Of a stretch of 64,000 nucleotides of DNA, positions 63,052-64,000 are shown piece by piece. Source of the DNA: Legionella massiliensis. Its GTDB lineage: Bacteria; Pseudomonadota; Gammaproteobacteria; Legionellales; Legionellaceae. The DNA lies in the NCBI RefSeq assembly GCF_000756815.1, contig NZ_CCVW01000004.1, positions 558,001-622,000 on the forward strand. Direction: 5' to 3'. The notes under the pieces are model-generated. The model had not been told where the DNA came from, made no database searches, and worked only from the letters and a program-made list of their open reading frames with translations. Position numbers and translations under genes: made by a program. Within the stretch, counting starts at the first letter, position 1, and every line of letters begins with the position of its first letter.

Positions 63052-64000
63052 CTAGCGAATAATTTGTTCTATTGTTGCACCACCAAGGCAGAGATTCTTA
63101 TCATAGAACACAATATATTGTCCTGGTGTTACCGCACGTTGCAGATTAGAAAACATAACATAATGTTGCCCGTTGCTTTCAGGAGATACTACACAAGCTT
63201 GCTCTGGCTGGCGATATCTTGTTTTGGCAAAACAGGTCAGAGGTAAATTGTCATGATTATCAACCAACCAATGAATCGGCCCGCAAATAAGCCCCTGCGA
63301 ATAGAGCATGGGATGCTGATTCCCCTGGGCAACTACCAAGACATTATTCTCAATGTCTTTATCAACGACATACCAAGGGTCTTCACTGGAATCATGTCGT
63401 CCACCGATACCCAGGCCTTGACGCTGCCCATAGGTATAATACATAAGACCATCATGCTGACCTATAGGGTCACCAGTACTCGTTTTAATTTCGCCGGGCT
63501 TGGCAAGAATAAACTCTTTTAGAAAGGACTTAAAGCGCTTCTCGCCAATAAAGCAGATACCTGTAGAGTCTTTTTTATCATGAGTAATTAAGCCAAGCTC
63601 TTTGGCAAATTCTCTAATTTGTGCCTTTTGATAATCGCCAATTGGAAAAAGTGTTTTGGATAAAGCAGTCGGCTCAACGGCATGTAGAAAATATGTTTGG
63701 TCTTTTTCTCTATCCTTCGCTTTAAGCAATTCGCCATTACGAACCTTGGCATAATGGCCCGTGGCAATATAATCAGCTCCCAGGCTCATAGCATGATTTA
63801 AAAAAGCGTTAAATTTGATTTCCTTATTACATAGTACATCAGGATTGGGTGTGCGTCCTTTTTCATATTCATGGAGAAAATAACTAAATACCCGATCCCA
63901 GTATTCCTGTGAAAAATTGATAGTGTGCAGAGGGATTCGAAGTTTATTACACACCGCTTGAGCATCAGCAAGATCGTTGGCTGCAGCACAATAACCATCC
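63052..64000 (-). CDS. mnmA: tRNA-specific 2-thiouridylase MnmA, 5' part outside the window
   Basis: The frame is open to the right edge. The upstream sequence reads [20 protein letters not shown], the usual MnmA sequence after the PP-loop, so the start lies beyond 64000. Visible motifs: [19 protein letters not shown] with the first catalytic Cys, [28 protein letters not shown] with the second catalytic Cys, and the C-terminal [11 protein letters not shown] beta-barrel. It adds sulfur to U34 of tRNA Lys, Glu and Gln using the IscS-Tus relay. Confidence 0.95.
   Translation of the reverse strand, partial: DGYCAAANDLADAQAVCNKLRIPLHTINFSQEYWDRVFSYFLHEYEKGRTPNPDVLCNKEIKFNAFLNHAMSLGADYIATGHYAKVRNGELLKAKDREKDQTYFLHAVEPTALSKTLFPIGDYQKAQIREFAKELGLITHDKKDSTGICFIGEKRFKSFLKEFILAKPGEIKTSTGDPIGQHDGLMYYTYGQRQGLGIGGRHDSSEDPWYVVDKDIENNVLVVAQGNQHPMLYSQGLICGPIHWLVDNHDNLPLTCFAKTRYRQPEQACVVSPESNGQHYVMFSNLQRAVTPGQYIVFYDKNLCLGGATIEQIIR

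Overview
The window is chromosome of a Legionella species, probably not L. pneumophila. Three things point there. The housekeeping genes are of gammaproteobacterial type (rsfS-rlmH-mrdA-rodA, secA-mutT, rnhA-dnaQ, lpxB, erpA, mnmA). The DNA is moderately AT-rich. Single genes for eukaryotic-like proteins are scattered between the housekeeping genes in the manner of Dot/Icm effectors. The clearest of these is a full-length orthologue of the Fic/ankyrin phosphocholine transferase AnkX (32385-35204). No rRNA, tRNA, CRISPR array or intact insertion sequence was seen.

Layout. 1-10.6 kb: end of an unknown gene, a flavoprotein disulfide reductase, and the divergent pair yfhM (alpha-2-macroglobulin) and pbpC. 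10.6-13.6 kb: a 20-bp tandem repeat, a LicD-family gene, a membrane protein with a possible U-box-like region, and a Mth938-domain protein. 13.7-17.4 kb: alaC, a RecJ-linked protein, recJ. 17.6-24.8 kb: a Rab-like pseudo-GTPase with a CaaX end, dusA, secA-mutT, a small unknown gene, and a RhoGEF-domain protein. 25.2-30.1 kb: a paralogous pair of unknowns, a decayed CMD gene, an SDR, a Nudix hydrolase, a secreted Cys-rich protein and a bestrophin-like channel. 30.3-35.2 kb: htpG and ankX. 35.4-38.1 kb: a small stress-type cluster (CsbD, DUF3309, PRC-barrel, tiny peptides). 38.2-41.3 kb: decayed mobile and efflux genes around a GYSRGA-motif protein, then fis. 41.9-44.8 kb: lpxB with a GnnA-like gene, and rnhB. 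44.9-47.5 kb: an ankyrin plus Rab-GTPase fusion. 47.8-51.6 kb: the cell-elongation operon. 51.8-58.0 kb: a POT transporter, a kinase-like candidate effector, hutUH. 58.3-64 kb: rnhA, dnaQ, a DUF917 pair, an L,D-transpeptidase, a dead LysE gene, erpA and mnmA (running off the end).

How the genes fit together. Envelope functions recur: PBP2/RodA, PBP1C/YfhM, L,D-transpeptidase, LpxB/GnnA and LicD. The eukaryotic-like set is aimed at small-GTPase biology: AnkX modifies Rab1, and the window adds a RhoGEF, an ankyrin-Rab fusion and a Rab-like protein with a prenylation motif. Two of these genes carry an upstream match to the Legionella PmrA box with identical spacing to a -10 element, suggesting shared regulation.

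Intergenic DNA is rich in dispersed palindromic repeats. One family has CACTGCC-type ends, and one copy has an exact 11-bp target duplication. Several pseudogenes (CMD, serine resolvase, RND pump, LysE) and a tandemly amplified repeat end show ongoing decay and repeat activity. All functions are inferred from the sequence and remembered family features; no database search was possible.
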